This document shows positions 49,149 to 59,344 of a DNA stretch of 64,000 nt, piece by piece. This DNA comes from Hyphomicrobiales bacterium (lineage in GTDB: Bacteria; Pseudomonadota; Alphaproteobacteria; Rhizobiales; Rhizobiaceae): positions 200,578-264,577 of the forward strand of contig UCJA01000004.1 in the NCBI GenBank assembly GCA_900472675.1, read 5' to 3'. Under the pieces are notes generated by a model. The model ran no database searches. It had not been told where the DNA came from and saw nothing but the letters and a program-made list of their open reading frames with translations. A program made the translations under genes and the position numbers. Every line of letters starts with the position of its first letter. Position 1 is the first letter of the stretch.

Positions 49149-51848
49149 ATGAGCAGAAGCAGTTCGGCGGCAATGGCTAACCATTCCACCCGCTCGGCCC
49201 TCACCGCGTTCCTCTGGCGGCAGGCGCTGGCGCTGGCAGGGTTTGCCGTGTTCTTTGCACTTGCGCTTGCGGTTGCGGCACTGGCCACCTGGAACGTCGC
49301 CGATCCGAGCCTCTCCTATGCGACCGACAATCCACCGACCAATATCCTCGGTCACTGGGGCGCGGTGTTTGCCGACCTCCTGATGCAGTTCTTCGGGCTC
49401 GCCAGCGTGTTTGCGCTGCTGCCAGTGCTGGCGCTGTCGCTCGCGCTGATTGCCGGGCGCCGCTACGACCGCATTCCAGCCCGCCTGGCAGCCTGGGGCG
49501 GCGGCACGCTGCTTGCCTCCGCCACGCTCGGCTGTTTCCCGGCACCGCAGACCTGGCCCATTCCGAACGGCATCGGCGGCGTGATCGGCGACATGATCCT
49601 GCGCTTCCCGGCGCTTTTCGTCGGCGCCTATCCGACCGGCATGGTCGCCATGGTGCTGGGGGCCCTGTTTACGCTTCCCTGCGTCTGGCTGATGCTGTTT
49701 GCCTCGGGCCTGGTGGGCGAAGCCTTCGAGGAAGAGGCCGGAGACGACGACCAGCCGGTCGCTGCGCTGAAGACCCGTTCCAAGCGCGACGAGGTGGAAG
49801 ACGAGGACGACGGCGAAGGCCTGGTCGCGCGCCTTGCGAACCTGCTCGCCTTCGGTGCCATCACCCACCACTGGTATATCGCGCAGGCGCGCCTCCGTCG
49901 GCTGGCCGGCATCAAGCCGCGGGCACGGATGGGCTTCGACCAGCCCTACGACTTCAACGACGACGAATTCGGCACTCTCAACGAGCCGGTGCGTCCCAAG
50001 GCCGCGGCGGTTCCCGGCCAGCGCATGGAGCCCTCGCTCGATGCTCCGGCAGAGCGCGCCACCGCGTCGCGCCGGGTGGTTTCGGCGCCGCCGATATCCG
50101 CTGGCGATTTCAACGACGACCCACCCTTCGACACCGGCGACATGCCGCCGCGCCCGGCAGGCATCCTTCCGGACGATGACGACGAGGATGCGCCCTTCAT
50201 CACCTCGCGCGCACCACCATCGGGTGCCGGGGCTCGCAGCCAGCCGCGTGTGACGCCGGCCGCGCCACCACCCAAGCCCAGTGCCCGGGTTTCGCGCGAT
50301 GCGCAGGGCTCGATGCTATCGGCGGACGGCTTCCAGCTGCCACCCATCCACCTGCTTGCAGAGCCGAAGGCCGTCGCCCGCGATGCCTCGCTGTCGGCCG
50401 AAGCGCTGGAACACAATGCCCGCATGCTGGAAGGCGTGCTGGAGGATTTCGGCGTCAAGGGTGAGATCATCCATGTCCGCCCGGGCCCCGTCGTCACCCT
50501 CTACGAACTGGAGCCGGCGCCTGGCATCAAGTCGTCGCGCGTCATCGGCCTTGCCGACGACATCGCCCGCTCGATGAGCGCGATCGCCGCCCGCGTCGCC
50601 GTGGTGCCCGGCCGCAATGCGATTGGCATCGAACTGCCGAACCGGATCCGCGAGACGGTCTATCTGCGCGAGATGATCGGCAGCAAGGATTTCGAAGGCA
50701 GCAAGGCCAAGCTCGCCATGGCGCTCGGCAAGACGATCGGCGGCGAGCCTGTGGTCGCCGACCTTGCCAAGATGCCGCATCTGCTGGTCGCCGGTACCAC
50801 CGGCTCGGGTAAATCCGTCGCCATCAACACGATGATCCTGTCGCTGCTCTACCGCTACACGCCGGAAAAGTGCCGCCTGATCATGATCGACCCGAAGATG
50901 CTGGAACTGTCGGTCTACGACGGCATCCCGCACCTGCTGTCGCCTGTGGTCACCGATCCGAAGAAGGCCGTCGTTGCGCTCAAGTGGACCGTCCGCGAGA
51001 TGGAAGAGCGCTACAAGAAGATGTCGAAGATCGGCGTGCGCAACATCGACGGCTTCAACAGCCGCGTCGAGCAGGCGATCGAGCGCGGCGAGGTGCTGAC
51101 GCGCACCGTGCAGACGGGTTTCGACCGGCAGACGGGCGAGGCGGTCTATGAGACGGAGGAGTTCGATCTCCAGCCGATCCCCTATATCGTTGTGATCATC
51201 GACGAAATGGCCGACCTGATGATGGTCGCCGGCAAGGACATCGAAGGCGCCGTGCAGCGGTTGGCACAGATGGCGCGCGCCGCCGGCATCCACGTGATCA
51301 TGGCGACGCAGCGTCCCTCGGTCGACGTCATCACCGGTACGATCAAGGCGAACTTCCCGACCCGCATCTCCTTCCAGGTGACGTCCAAGATCGACAGCCG
51401 CACCATTCTCGGCGAGCAGGGCGGCGAACAGCTGCTCGGCATGGGCGACATGCTCTACATGGCCGGCGGCGGACGGATCCAGCGCGTGCACGGACCCTTC
51501 GTCTCGGATATCGAGGTGGAGGAAATCGTCGCCTACTTGAAAACGCAGGGCTCGCCCCAATATCTCGAGGCAATTACGGCCGACGATGACGAGGATGGCG
51601 ACGGCGCAGGACCAGCCGGCACCGTCAATCTGGCGGACTCGGAAGATCCGTACGACCAGGCAGTGGCCGTCGTGCTGCAGGATGGTAAGGTGTCCACCTC
51701 ATACATCCAGCGCAGGCTCGGCATCGGCTACAACCGTGCTGCCTCGCTGATCGAGCGCATGGAAAAGGAAGGGCTGATCGGGCCGGCCAACCATGCCGGC
51801 AAGCGCGAAATCCTGGTGCCGACCGAGACGGATATTCTCGACCGGTAA
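49149..51848 (+). CDS. ftsK: DNA translocase FtsK
   Basis: 899 residues from ATG 49149 ([16 protein letters not shown]); the frame is open 13 codons further up. N-terminal membrane domain with four helices (about 15-210), a Pro/Asp-rich linker (about 215-400), the RecA-type motor (about 405-790) with Walker A GTTGSGKS and Walker [15 protein letters not shown], and the C-terminal gamma winged helix (about 835-895). Coordinates chromosome dimer resolution with septum closure. Confidence 0.95.
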   Translation: MSRSSSAAMANHSTRSALTAFLWRQALALAGFAVFFALALAVAALATWNVADPSLSYATDNPPTNILGHWGAVFADLLMQFFGLASVFALLPVLALSLALIAGRRYDRIPARLAAWGGGTLLASATLGCFPAPQTWPIPNGIGGVIGDMILRFPALFVGAYPTGMVAMVLGALFTLPCVWLMLFASGLVGEAFEEEAGDDDQPVAALKTRSKRDEVEDEDDGEGLVARLANLLAFGAITHHWYIAQARLRRLAGIKPRARMGFDQPYDFNDDEFGTLNEPVRPKAAAVPGQRMEPSLDAPAERATASRRVVSAPPISAGDFNDDPPFDTGDMPPRPAGILPDDDDEDAPFITSRAPPSGAGARSQPRVTPAAPPPKPSARVSRDAQGSMLSADGFQLPPIHLLAEPKAVARDASLSAEALEHNARMLEGVLEDFGVKGEIIHVRPGPVVTLYELEPAPGIKSSRVIGLADDIARSMSAIAARVAVVPGRNAIGIELPNRIRETVYLREMIGSKDFEGSKAKLAMALGKTIGGEPVVADLAKMPHLLVAGTTGSGKSVAINTMILSLLYRYTPEKCRLIMIDPKMLELSVYDGIPHLLSPVVTDPKKAVVALKWTVREMEERYKKMSKIGVRNIDGFNSRVEQAIERGEVLTRTVQTGFDRQTGEAVYETEEFDLQPIPYIVVIIDEMADLMMVAGKDIEGAVQRLAQMARAAGIHVIMATQRPSVDVITGTIKANFPTRISFQVTSKIDSRTILGEQGGEQLLGMGDMLYMAGGGRIQRVHGPFVSDIEVEEIVAYLKTQGSPQYLEAITADDDEDGDGAGPAGTVNLADSEDPYDQAVAVVLQDGKVSTSYIQRRLGIGYNRAASLIERMEKEGLIGPANHAGKREILVPTETDILDR

Positions 51849-51921
51849 GGCTTTCGTGAAACCGAAAAGCGGACATCAAGGTGCCGCCTTTCGCGGCCAA
51901 GAAGCAGGGAAGGAGACCAGA

Positions 51922-52569
51922 ATGACCCATGAGAAGACCACCCTTTCCCTATCGATCGGCCGCCGGCAGTTCGCGCTCGGCCTTGCAGGCTTGACGGCTG
52001 CAACGCTGGTGCCAAGCCTTGGCCTTGCCCAGGGGGCCGATGGCGTCGCGGCGCAGAAGATCGCCGACCACTTCTCCTCGGTGAAGACGATGATGGGCGA
52101 ATTCGTGCAGTTCGGCCCGCGTGGCGAACAGACGGGCGGCAAGTTCTTCATCGAGCGTCCCGGCAAGCTGCGGTTCAACTTCGAGGATCCCTCGCCGGTG
52201 CGGGTGATCGCCGATGGCAATAATGTCGCGATCGGCAATATGAAGCTGAAGACCTGGGACCTCTATCCCCTGTCCAAGACGCCGCTCAGCCTGCTTCTGT
52301 CGGCCAAGATCGACCTCAGCAACCAGATGGTCCGGGACGTCAAGCAGGAGCCTGACATCACCACGATCGTGCTTGGCAACAAGAGCGTGTTCGGCGATTC
52401 GACCATCACGCTGATGTTCGACAGCAAGACCTTCGACCTTCGCCAGTGGACGATCACCGATGCCCAGAACAAGGACACGTCGGTGATGGTCTACAACGTG
52501 CGCGAGGGCGTCGGGCTGGACGAAAAGGTCTTCGTCATCCCCTATAACGATATCCGCAAGCCGGGCTGA
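51922..52569 (+). CDS. lolA: Outer-membrane lipoprotein carrier LolA
   Basis: 215 residues from ATG 51922, with AAGGAGACCAGA upstream. Periplasmic chaperone that shuttles lipoproteins to the outer membrane; LolA fold with FVQFGPRGEQTGGKFFIERPGKLRFNF (quoted in part) near its front. The signal peptide contains Arg14-Arg15 in SIGRRQFALGL before a hydrophobic stretch, a Tat-like pattern, whereas classical LolA uses Sec. It is 73 bases after ftsK on the same strand. Confidence 0.88.
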   Translation: MTHEKTTLSLSIGRRQFALGLAGLTAATLVPSLGLAQGADGVAAQKIADHFSSVKTMMGEFVQFGPRGEQTGGKFFIERPGKLRFNFEDPSPVRVIADGNNVAIGNMKLKTWDLYPLSKTPLSLLLSAKIDLSNQMVRDVKQEPDITTIVLGNKSVFGDSTITLMFDSKTFDLRQWTITDAQNKDTSVMVYNVREGVGLDEKVFVIPYNDIRKPG

Positions 52570-52632
52570 GCTTTTCGGCTTCTCACGCCCCGCCAAATTG
52601 CCTAAACCTCGGCGCATCAGCCGAGGTGACGC

Positions 52633-53433
52633 ATGACATTTTCCGTAACGACCTGGAACATCAACTCCGTGCGGCTGCGCATGCCGATCGTCGAGCAGTT
52701 CGTCGTGCGCCACAAGCCCGATATTCTGTGCCTGCAGGAGATCAAGTGCCAGGAGCACGAGTTCCCGCTGCAGCCGCTGAAAGACCTGGGCTACCCCTAC
52801 ATCGTCATCCACGGCCAGAAGGGCTATCACGGCGTCGCCATCGCGTCGAAGGTGCCGCTTGTGGAGGATCACCGCCAGAACTACTGCGGCGTTGGCGATG
52901 CGCGCCACATCACGGCGATCTTCGAGCGCGGTTCGCGCCGCATCCGGCTGCACAACTTTTATGTGCCGGCCGGCGGCGACGAGCCGGACCGCAGCATCAA
53001 TCCGAAATTCGGACACAAGCTGGATTTCATCGAGGAGATGAAGAGCCTCAAGGCGACCACGCCGGGGGTCTCCTCCATCCTGGTCGGCGATCTCAACATC
53101 GCGCCGCTGGAAAGCGATGTGTGGAACCACAAGCAGCTTCTGAAGATCGTCAGCCACACGCCGGTCGAGACGGACGGCATGAAGGAGATCATCGCCAAGG
53201 GCGGCTGGCTCGACCTGATGCGCCAGCACACGCCGGAGCCGGAGAAGATCTACACCTGGTGGAGCTACCGCGCCAAGGACTGGGAAGCGGCCGACCGCGG
53301 CCGGCGGCTCGACCACATCTGGTCATCGCCGGATCTCGGCCCCTTCCTCGAGCGCATTGACGTCTTGAAGGAAGCCCGCGGCTGGAACCAGCCGTCCGAC
53401 CACGTGCCGGTGACGGCGGTGTTCAAGTTCTAG
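52633..53433 (+). CDS. xthA: Exodeoxyribonuclease III
   Basis: A 266-residue AP endonuclease / 3'-5' exonuclease of base-excision repair. Metal-binding and catalytic motifs: WNINSVR, LQEIK (Glu), GDLNIAP (Asp-Asn) and the final SDHVPV (Asp-His). Start ATG 52633. Converging on the cNMP-binding gene. Confidence 0.94.
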   Translation: MTFSVTTWNINSVRLRMPIVEQFVVRHKPDILCLQEIKCQEHEFPLQPLKDLGYPYIVIHGQKGYHGVAIASKVPLVEDHRQNYCGVGDARHITAIFERGSRRIRLHNFYVPAGGDEPDRSINPKFGHKLDFIEEMKSLKATTPGVSSILVGDLNIAPLESDVWNHKQLLKIVSHTPVETDGMKEIIAKGGWLDLMRQHTPEPEKIYTWWSYRAKDWEAADRGRRLDHIWSSPDLGPFLERIDVLKEARGWNQPSDHVPVTAVFKF

Positions 53434-53454
53434 AGCTACGTTGCCCGCCAGCAC

Positions 53455-53910
53455 TTACCGGAAGCGGTAGCCCATGGCAGCTGCGGCTTTCGCCAGGTTG
53501 GAGATGTTGTCGCGAATGCGGCCCTCGATCAGGCGGCCGACCTGCGGGTATTCCTCGAGCAGGCGCTGGAAGAGGGCGCGGCTGATCTTCAGCACCTCGG
53601 CGTCGTCGACGGCGATCGCGGTAAACTTGCGTTCCACCATGGTCACCAGCGCCAGTTCAGACAGCAGCGTGCCCGGCCCGACGGTCCTTTCGACCCGGAC
53701 CCCGCCTTCGCGGGCGCTGACGTAAAGCTCGAAGCTGCCCTTGATGACGATGAAGGCGGCTTCCGCCGGAGAGCGCTCGCGGAAGAGTTCCTGTCCGCTG
53801 CCGATGCTGCGGCGTTCGGCGCCGAAGGCGATCAGGCGCAGCTGGTCGCCGTCCAGCTCGCTGAAGATCGGGACCTGCGACAAGAGCCTGATGTCGTCAT
53901 TGAGCGCCAT
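53455..53910 (-). CDS. Cyclic-nucleotide-binding (Crp/Fnr-type sensory) domain protein
   Basis: 151 residues from ATG 53910 (MALNDDIRLLSQVP). Contains only the cNMP-binding beta-roll (about 20-125) followed by short helices (about 130-150); no helix-turn-helix is evident. Could sense a nucleotide for the response regulator immediately upstream, which ends 10 bases before it. Function unknown. Confidence 0.8.
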   Translation of the reverse strand: MALNDDIRLLSQVPIFSELDGDQLRLIAFGAERRSIGSGQELFRERSPAEAAFIVIKGSFELYVSAREGGVRVERTVGPGTLLSELALVTMVERKFTAIAVDDAEVLKISRALFQRLLEEYPQVGRLIEGRIRDNISNLAKAAAAMGYRFR

Positions 53911-53920
53911 GGGGCTTTTC

Positions 53921-54601
53921 TTACGGTACGATCTTGTAGCCGCCGTTTTCGGTGACGAGGATCTCGGCGTTGGACGGGTCGCGCTCGATCTTCTGCCGGA
54001 GACGGTAGACATGGGTTTCCAGGGTATGCGTGGTTACGCCGGAATTGTATCCCCAAACTTCCTCGAGAAGAATATCCCGCGTCACAACCTTTTGTCCGGC
54101 GCGGTAGAGATAGCGGATGATGGCCGCTTCCTTTTCCGTCAGGCGGATCTTCTTGCCGTCTTCGGTGGTCAGAAGCTTCTGGCTCGGCTTGAAGATGTAG
54201 GGGCCAACGGTGAAGGTGGCATCCTCGCTCTGCTCGAACTGGCGCAGCTGGGCGCGGATGCGGGCGAGCAGCACGGCAAAGCGGAAGGGCTTGGTGACGT
54301 AGTCGTTGGCGCCGGCCTCGAGACCGAGCACCGTGTCGGCATCGGTGTCATGGCCGGTCAGCATGATGATCGGCGACTTGAAGCCGTTCTTGCGCATCAG
54401 CTTGACCGCCTCGCGACCGTCCATGTCCGGCAGGCCCACATCCATGATGAGGAGATCCACCTGCGCGGTCTTTGCCGTCTGCATGGCTTTTGCCGCGTTC
54501 GGTTCCTGGAGGATCGAAAACTCGTCGTAGAACATCAACTGTTCCACCAGCGTCTCGCGCAGGTCTTCGTCGTCATCCACCAGGAGTATCGTTCGCGCCA
54601 T
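53921..54601 (-). CDS. OmpR-family response regulator
   Basis: 226 residues: a receiver (about 1-120, VDDDED, phospho-acceptor Asp in LLIMDVGLPD, TKPFR) and a winged-helix DNA-binding domain (about 130-226, VWGYNSGVTTHTLETHVYRLRQKI in part). Start ATG 54601 (MARTILLVDDDEDL). No histidine kinase is adjacent, so it is an orphan here. It forms an operon with the downstream cNMP-binding gene. I cannot assign an orthologue with confidence. Confidence 0.85.
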   Translation of the reverse strand: MARTILLVDDDEDLRETLVEQLMFYDEFSILQEPNAAKAMQTAKTAQVDLLIMDVGLPDMDGREAVKLMRKNGFKSPIIMLTGHDTDADTVLGLEAGANDYVTKPFRFAVLLARIRAQLRQFEQSEDATFTVGPYIFKPSQKLLTTEDGKKIRLTEKEAAIIRYLYRAGQKVVTRDILLEEVWGYNSGVTTHTLETHVYRLRQKIERDPSNAEILVTENGGYKIVP

Positions 54602-54836
54602 GCCGGGTCTGCCTTTCGTTGGTCCAATGTATCGAGCCGAAATCTCGTGCCCAATCCGGGCGATCAAGGCCTTCGGTCCCCTGTCTACAACATGACCCTC
54701 GAAATCGGAACGGATTTCCGGATGGGCCCTGTGCAGATCATGTTCTGCATTACCGCGCATGCCGTGGCGGCGCGGTCTTTCAAGGTGCTATGTAGTCAAT
54801 CAAAAGTCACACTCAAAGCACAACCCTGTGAGGAAC

Positions 54837-55388
54837 ATGCAGCACACCCGTGATCGCCCAGTGAAAGCAGCAGGGACAGTCACCGTCAGGCCGGCGCCGC
54901 GGGATCGCCGCCGCGCCATCGTCACCCTTGGCGGGATCACGGTCCAGGCGGCGCTTGGACGCTCCGGACCCTCGCCATTCAAGCGGGAAGGAGACGGTGC
55001 AACGCCGATCGCCGAGATGCGACTGCTTTCCGGCTTCACCCGGGCCGAACGGGTACGACTGCCGGCGACGCCGCTCCGGATCTCGCGGATTGCCAAGGAT
55101 ATGCTCTGGTGCGACCAGCCGGAGCACCCGGCCTATAACCGGCTGGTGCGGTCGCCCTTCAAGCCAAGCCACGAGGAGATGACGCGGGCGGACGGGCTCT
55201 ACGACGTCTGCCTGGTGCTCGACTGGAACATCACCTCGCGCAAGCGGTATGGCGGCTCGGCGATCTTCTTTCACCTCGCCAAGCCCGGCTACGAGCCGAC
55301 AGCCGGCTGCATCGCCGTCAGCCTGCGCGACATGAAGCGGCTGTTGCCGTATCTGCGCAAGGGAACCGTGGTGAGGGTCGTCGCCTGA
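54837..55388 (+). CDS. L,D-transpeptidase family (YkuD) protein
   Basis: 183 residues from ATG 54837. The YkuD-type active site is seen at the C-terminus (FFHLAKPGYEPTAGCIAVS, His and Cys), in the small cytoplasmic-like or exported variant with no clear signal peptide. May make 3-3 cross-links in peptidoglycan, which are abundant in Rhizobiales. Start could be later. It converges on an EamA permease with one base between stops. Confidence 0.78.
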   Translation: MQHTRDRPVKAAGTVTVRPAPRDRRRAIVTLGGITVQAALGRSGPSPFKREGDGATPIAEMRLLSGFTRAERVRLPATPLRISRIAKDMLWCDQPEHPAYNRLVRSPFKPSHEEMTRADGLYDVCLVLDWNITSRKRYGGSAIFFHLAKPGYEPTAGCIAVSLRDMKRLLPYLRKGTVVRVVA

Positions 55389-55389
55389 G

Positions 55390-56220
55390 TTACCGCCCGA
55401 TGGCGATCGCGCCGGCGGCAACAATGAGCCCGGCGACGATTCGCCTCGGCGTCAGTGTTTCGCCAAGGAACAGCCAGCCGATGACCATCGCAAAGACCAC
55501 GCTTGTTTCGCGGATGGCGGTGATGGGGCCGGCAGGTCCCATGGAATAGGCGATGATGACGGCGCCATAGGCAATCAGCACGAAGATGCCGGCCAGCAGG
55601 GCCTTGCGGGCCTCTCGCTCCCGGATATCCACGCGCAGGCGGCCGCGCATCAGCGTATAGGCGATAATCAGCAGGACGCCGTAGGTAAACAGCACCCAGG
55701 CGGCATAGGCGCCCGGATCGGCAAAGGAGCGTACGCCGGTGGAATCGACCGTCGCGTAGGTGGCGATGATGAGGCCCGTCAGCAGCGCCCACAGAATGGA
55801 CGTGGTCGGGGCACGCTGGCTGCCGGTCGACAGGCTCATGATGCCGACTGCCACCAGCAAGACGCCGAGGATCTGGCCGTAGGTGAGCGTCTGGCCCATC
55901 ATCAGGAAGCCGCCGAGCGAGACCAGAAGCGGCACGGAGCCGCGCACGATCGGGTAGACCTGGCCCAGATCACCGAGCCGGTAGGCGAAGACGAGAAAGA
56001 CACTGTAGGCCACCTGCAGCAGCGACGAGGCGAGGATGAAGCCGAAGCCAGCGGCCGTCGGCCAGGGAAACCACAGCATGACGGGCAGGGCTGCGACAAT
56101 GCCGGTGATGCCCATCACGGTGATCGACCACAGCCTGTCGGCGCCCGAGCGCAGGAAGGCATTCCAGCTGGCATGCATGACGGCTGCGGTGAGCGCCAGC
56201 GCGATGACGGTCGGGCTCAT
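55390..56220 (-). CDS. EamA-family membrane permease
   Basis: 276 residues with about ten hydrophobic segments in two EamA repeats; C-terminal repeat has ITAIRETSVVFAMVIGWLFLGE (quoted in part) typical of the family. Substrate unknown. Start ATG 56220 (MSPTVIALALTAAVMH). Confidence 0.82.
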   Translation of the reverse strand: MSPTVIALALTAAVMHASWNAFLRSGADRLWSITVMGITGIVAALPVMLWFPWPTAAGFGFILASSLLQVAYSVFLVFAYRLGDLGQVYPIVRGSVPLLVSLGGFLMMGQTLTYGQILGVLLVAVGIMSLSTGSQRAPTTSILWALLTGLIIATYATVDSTGVRSFADPGAYAAWVLFTYGVLLIIAYTLMRGRLRVDIREREARKALLAGIFVLIAYGAVIIAYSMGPAGPITAIRETSVVFAMVIGWLFLGETLTPRRIVAGLIVAAGAIAIGR

Positions 56221-56357
56221 GGCTTTGCGATCCTTCAGGCGCGCGGCAGAGACGGAAAAGTCAGGCGGGAACGATGTCCTTAAAGGGCGAAGGTAGTGAG
56301 GCGTCCCGAGCGGTCAAACGCGTTTTTCTGAACCGGGTGTGAGCGCGGTTCATCGCA

Positions 56358-56392
56358 GCAAAAAGCCGCCCGATGCTGTCACATCGGGCGGC
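56358..56392 (-). terminator. Rho-independent terminator of leuC
   Basis: The perfect 11-bp stem GCCGCCCGATG (56365-56375) / CATCGGGCGGC (56382-56392) is followed on the minus strand by five T, 30 bases after the leuC stop. Confidence 0.92.
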
Positions 56393-56422
56393 CTTGCTAA
56401 TCGGGCGTGAGAGGCTTCCAGC

Positions 56423-57832
56423 CTACTTCCACTCGCGGATGTCGACGAAGTGGCCGGCGATCGCGGCGGCCGCGGCCATGGCCGGGGAGACGAGGTGGGT
56501 GCGGCCCTTGTGGCCCTGGCGGCCCTCGAAGTTGCGGTTCGAGGTGGAGGCGCAGCGCTCATAGGGGCTCAGCCGGTCGTCGTTCATGGCCAGGCACATG
56601 GAGCAGCCCGGTTCGCGCCATTCGAAGCCGGCATCCTTGAAGATCTTGTCGAGGCCTTCGGCTTCCGCCTGTTCCTTGACGAGGCCCGAGCCCGGAACGA
56701 TCATGGCTGAGACGGTCGAGGCAACGGAGCGTCCCTCGATGACCTTGGCTGCGGCGCGCAGATCCTCGATGCGGCCATTGGTGCAGGAGCCGATGAAGAC
56801 CCGGTCGACGGTGATGTCGGTGATCTTCGTGCCGGGCTTCAGGCCCATGTAATCCAGCGCGCGCCACTTGGAGGTGCGCTTGTTCTCGTCCGGAATGTCG
56901 TCCGGATTGGGCACGCTGCCTTCGACCGAGATGACGTCTTCGGGCGAGGAACCCCAGGAGACGATCGGCGGCAGGTTGGCGGCGTCGAGCACCACGACCT
57001 TGTCGAAATGCGCGCCTTCATCCGTCTGCAGGGTCTTCCAGTAGTCGAGCGCCATGTCCCAGGCGGCACCCTTCGGCGCGCGCGGCTTGTCCTGGATGTA
57101 GGCGAATGTGGTTTCGTCCGGCGCGATCAGGCCGGCGCGGGCGCCGCCCTCGATGGTCATGTTGCAGATCGTCATGCGGCCTTCCATCGACAGCGAACGG
57201 ATCGCCTCGCCGGCAAACTCGATGACGTGGCCGGTGCCGCCGGCAGTGCCGATCTTGCCGATGATGGCAAGGATGATGTCCTTGGCGGTGACGCCCGGCG
57301 GCAGCTGGCCGTCGACGCGCACCAGCATGTTCTTCGCCTTCTGCTGGACCAGCGTCTGGGTGGCGAGCACGTGCTCGACCTCGGAGGTGCCGATGCCGTG
57401 GGCCAGAGCCCCGAAGGCGCCGTGCGTGGAGGTGTGGCTGTCGCCGCAGACGATGGTCATGCCGGGCAGGGTGAAGCCCTGCTCGGGGCCGACGATGTGG
57501 ACGATGCCCTGGCGGACGTCCTTTTCCGAATAGTATTCGACGCCGAAATCATGAGCGTTCTGGGCCAGCGCTTCCACCTGGATGCGGCTTTCCTCGTTCT
57601 TGATGCCCTCGTAGCGGTCCATCGTGGTCGGCACGTTGTGGTCGACCACGGCGAGCGTCTTTTGCGGGGCACGCACCTTGCGCCCGGCGAGCCGCAGGCC
57701 TTCGAACGCCTGCGGGCTCGTGACTTCGTGCACGAGGTGGCGATCGATGTAGAGGAGACAGGTGTCGTTGGCGTCCTGGCTGACGACGTGGTCGTCCCAG
57801 ATTTTGTCGTACAAGGTGCGGGGTGCGCTCAT
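56423..57832 (-). CDS. leuC: 3-isopropylmalate dehydratase large subunit
   Basis: 469 residues; an aconitase-family [4Fe-4S] enzyme of leucine synthesis that forms 3-isopropylmalate with LeuD (not in the window). Cys ligands sit in GSCTNGR and [21 protein letters not shown] is the other family motif. Start ATG 57832 ([17 protein letters not shown]). A leader with a small ORF and hairpin is upstream. Confidence 0.96.
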   Translation of the reverse strand: MSAPRTLYDKIWDDHVVSQDANDTCLLYIDRHLVHEVTSPQAFEGLRLAGRKVRAPQKTLAVVDHNVPTTMDRYEGIKNEESRIQVEALAQNAHDFGVEYYSEKDVRQGIVHIVGPEQGFTLPGMTIVCGDSHTSTHGAFGALAHGIGTSEVEHVLATQTLVQQKAKNMLVRVDGQLPPGVTAKDIILAIIGKIGTAGGTGHVIEFAGEAIRSLSMEGRMTICNMTIEGGARAGLIAPDETTFAYIQDKPRAPKGAAWDMALDYWKTLQTDEGAHFDKVVVLDAANLPPIVSWGSSPEDVISVEGSVPNPDDIPDENKRTSKWRALDYMGLKPGTKITDITVDRVFIGSCTNGRIEDLRAAAKVIEGRSVASTVSAMIVPGSGLVKEQAEAEGLDKIFKDAGFEWREPGCSMCLAMNDDRLSPYERCASTSNRNFEGRQGHKGRTHLVSPAMAAAAAIAGHFVDIREWK

Positions 57833-57916
57833 GGCTGCTATCCGTTGGCTGAATGCATGAAGTTCGGGAAACTGGAAAAGTCTTGTCCGGCATAGGGCTG
57901 CCGAAGCTGAACGTGG

Positions 57917-58033
57917 TCAGCTAAGTCGGTCGCAGAGCGCGCCTGAGACGCGCGCGAAAAAGCGTGCCGGCAGACGCTTGTGGTCCTGCAGCACGATAAC
58001 CTGGTTCGCGAGGCATCCGAATTTCGATCCCAT
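57917..58033 (-). CDS. Possible small ORF in the leuC leader
   Basis: A 38-codon frame (ATG 58033 to TGA 57917) reads MGSKFGCLANQVIVLQDHKR and continues to CDRLS. It ends 84 bases before leuC. It carries five Leu codons, not clustered. Inside it lies a hairpin, AAGCGT / ACGCTT (57979-57960), followed on the minus strand by four to five T. This could be a leader peptide with an attenuator, but support is weak. Confidence 0.25.
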   Translation of the reverse strand: MGSKFGCLANQVIVLQDHKRLPARFFARVSGALCDRLS

Positions 58034-58154
58034 GTGGCGGGCCTAGCATTTTTTCAGTGAAACGGCAACTGACTTCCCGAGCACGTCTGTCGCATGCTTG
58101 TCATAAAGTCTTCGCGCAAACATGATTGATCTGGTGCGAAAAGGGAGATTCGAC

Positions 58155-59069
58155 ATGTCCGAACCCATCCAAGATCAGCTGCGACGCATCAAGGACGAGA
58201 TTGCCGACAGTTTCGACGAAGAGCTTGAACTGCAGATGGAGGAGGACCGGCTGGACGAGCTGGTCGCCGAAGGCATGTCGGAGCCCGCGGAAGCGACGAT
58301 CGATCGGCGCATCTATTTCCGCGAGCTGTTTCGCCTGCAGCACGAGCTGGTGCGCCTGCAGGACTGGGTGCAGTACAAGAAGCTGAAGGTGGTCATTCTG
58401 TTCGAAGGGCGCGATTCGGCCGGCAAGGGCGGCGCCATCAAGCGCGTCACCCAGCGGCTCAACCCGCGCGTTGCCCGCGTCGTGGCACTTCCGGCGCCGA
58501 CCGAGCGCGAGAAGAACCAGTGGTATTTCCAGCGCTACGTGCCGCATCTGCCGACCGCCGGTGAATTGGTGATGTTCGACCGCTCCTGGTACAACCGGGC
58601 CGGCGTCGAGCGGGTCATGGGTTTCTGTACGCCGGACGAGGTGGAGGGTTTCTTCCGCGACGTGCCGGAATTCGAGCGCATGCTGGTGCGATCCGGCATC
58701 ATCCTCCTGAAATACTGGTTCTCGATTACCGACGACGAGCAGGAATTCCGTTTCAAGATGCGCATCCACGATCCGCTGAAGCAGTGGAAGCTGTCGCCGA
58801 TGGATCTGGAAAGCCGGATCCACTGGGAGGAGTATACCAAGGCGAAGGAAGAGATGCTGCAGCGGACGCATATTCCTGAAGCGCCCTGGTGGGTGGTTCA
58901 CGCCGTCGACAAGAAGAAGGCGCGGCTGAACATGATTACCCATTTGCTGGGACAGATCCCGTATGAGAACGTGCCGAAGGAGCCTATCGTGCTGCCGGAC
59001 CGCGTCCGCAACGAGGATTACATCCGCCATCCGGTGCCGCCGGAAATGCATGTGCCGGAAATCTACTGA
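58155..59069 (+). CDS. ppk2: Polyphosphate kinase 2
   Basis: 304 residues from ATG 58155 (MSEPIQDQLRRIKDEIAD), with GGGAG upstream. PPK2 fold with Walker A GRDSAGKGG, lid/arginine motif and DRSWYNRAGVERVMG. Uses polyphosphate to phosphorylate nucleoside diphosphates (GDP to GTP in most one-domain members). Divergent from leuC; a hairpin-rich RNA region follows. Confidence 0.94.
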   Translation: MSEPIQDQLRRIKDEIADSFDEELELQMEEDRLDELVAEGMSEPAEATIDRRIYFRELFRLQHELVRLQDWVQYKKLKVVILFEGRDSAGKGGAIKRVTQRLNPRVARVVALPAPTEREKNQWYFQRYVPHLPTAGELVMFDRSWYNRAGVERVMGFCTPDEVEGFFRDVPEFERMLVRSGIILLKYWFSITDDEQEFRFKMRIHDPLKQWKLSPMDLESRIHWEEYTKAKEEMLQRTHIPEAPWWVVHAVDKKKARLNMITHLLGQIPYENVPKEPIVLPDRVRNEDYIRHPVPPEMHVPEIY

Positions 59070-59111
59070 CTCGGTTCACCCGGGTTTTGGGGTGCCAAGC
59101 TTGACTTTTCA

Positions 59112-59246
59112 GGGCGCTTCCTGTTTAAGCGCCCCAATCTGCTGACAAGTCCGAGAACTTCGAAGCCGCCGACCGGGACCCGTCAAGGTATAAAGAGATC
59201 CCGGAGGTCAACACCCGACAGCGCGTTGCGCCCTCGGGTGCTTTTT
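59112..59246 (+). ncRNA. Candidate structured RNA or leader upstream of ffh
   Basis: Three stems in a row: GGGCGCTT (59112-59119) / AAGCGCCC (59127-59134); GACCGGGA (59171) / TCCCGG(A)GGTC (59199-59209), with one bulge; and CACCCGA (59212-59218) / TCGGGTG (59234-59240) followed by CTTTTT, which reads as a terminator. It starts about 40 bases after ppk2 and ends 98 bases before ffh. It may be an sRNA, the end of the ppk2 transcript, or an ffh attenuator. It does not contain the SRP RNA GGAAGCAGCC core. Confidence 0.4.
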
Positions 59247-59344
59247 GGCTTTGCGCGCTTCGAAGCTTGTTTTTGCCGCGGAAGGACCCGACGTTTCAGT
59301 CTGTTCCCCAACAGGATCATCTGAAGCGCGAGAAGGAAGACACG

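Noticed and set aside
59100..59260. SRP RNA (ffs) beside ffh
   Set aside because: The conserved GGAAGCAGCC tetraloop region is missing; ffs is usually unlinked in rhizobia.
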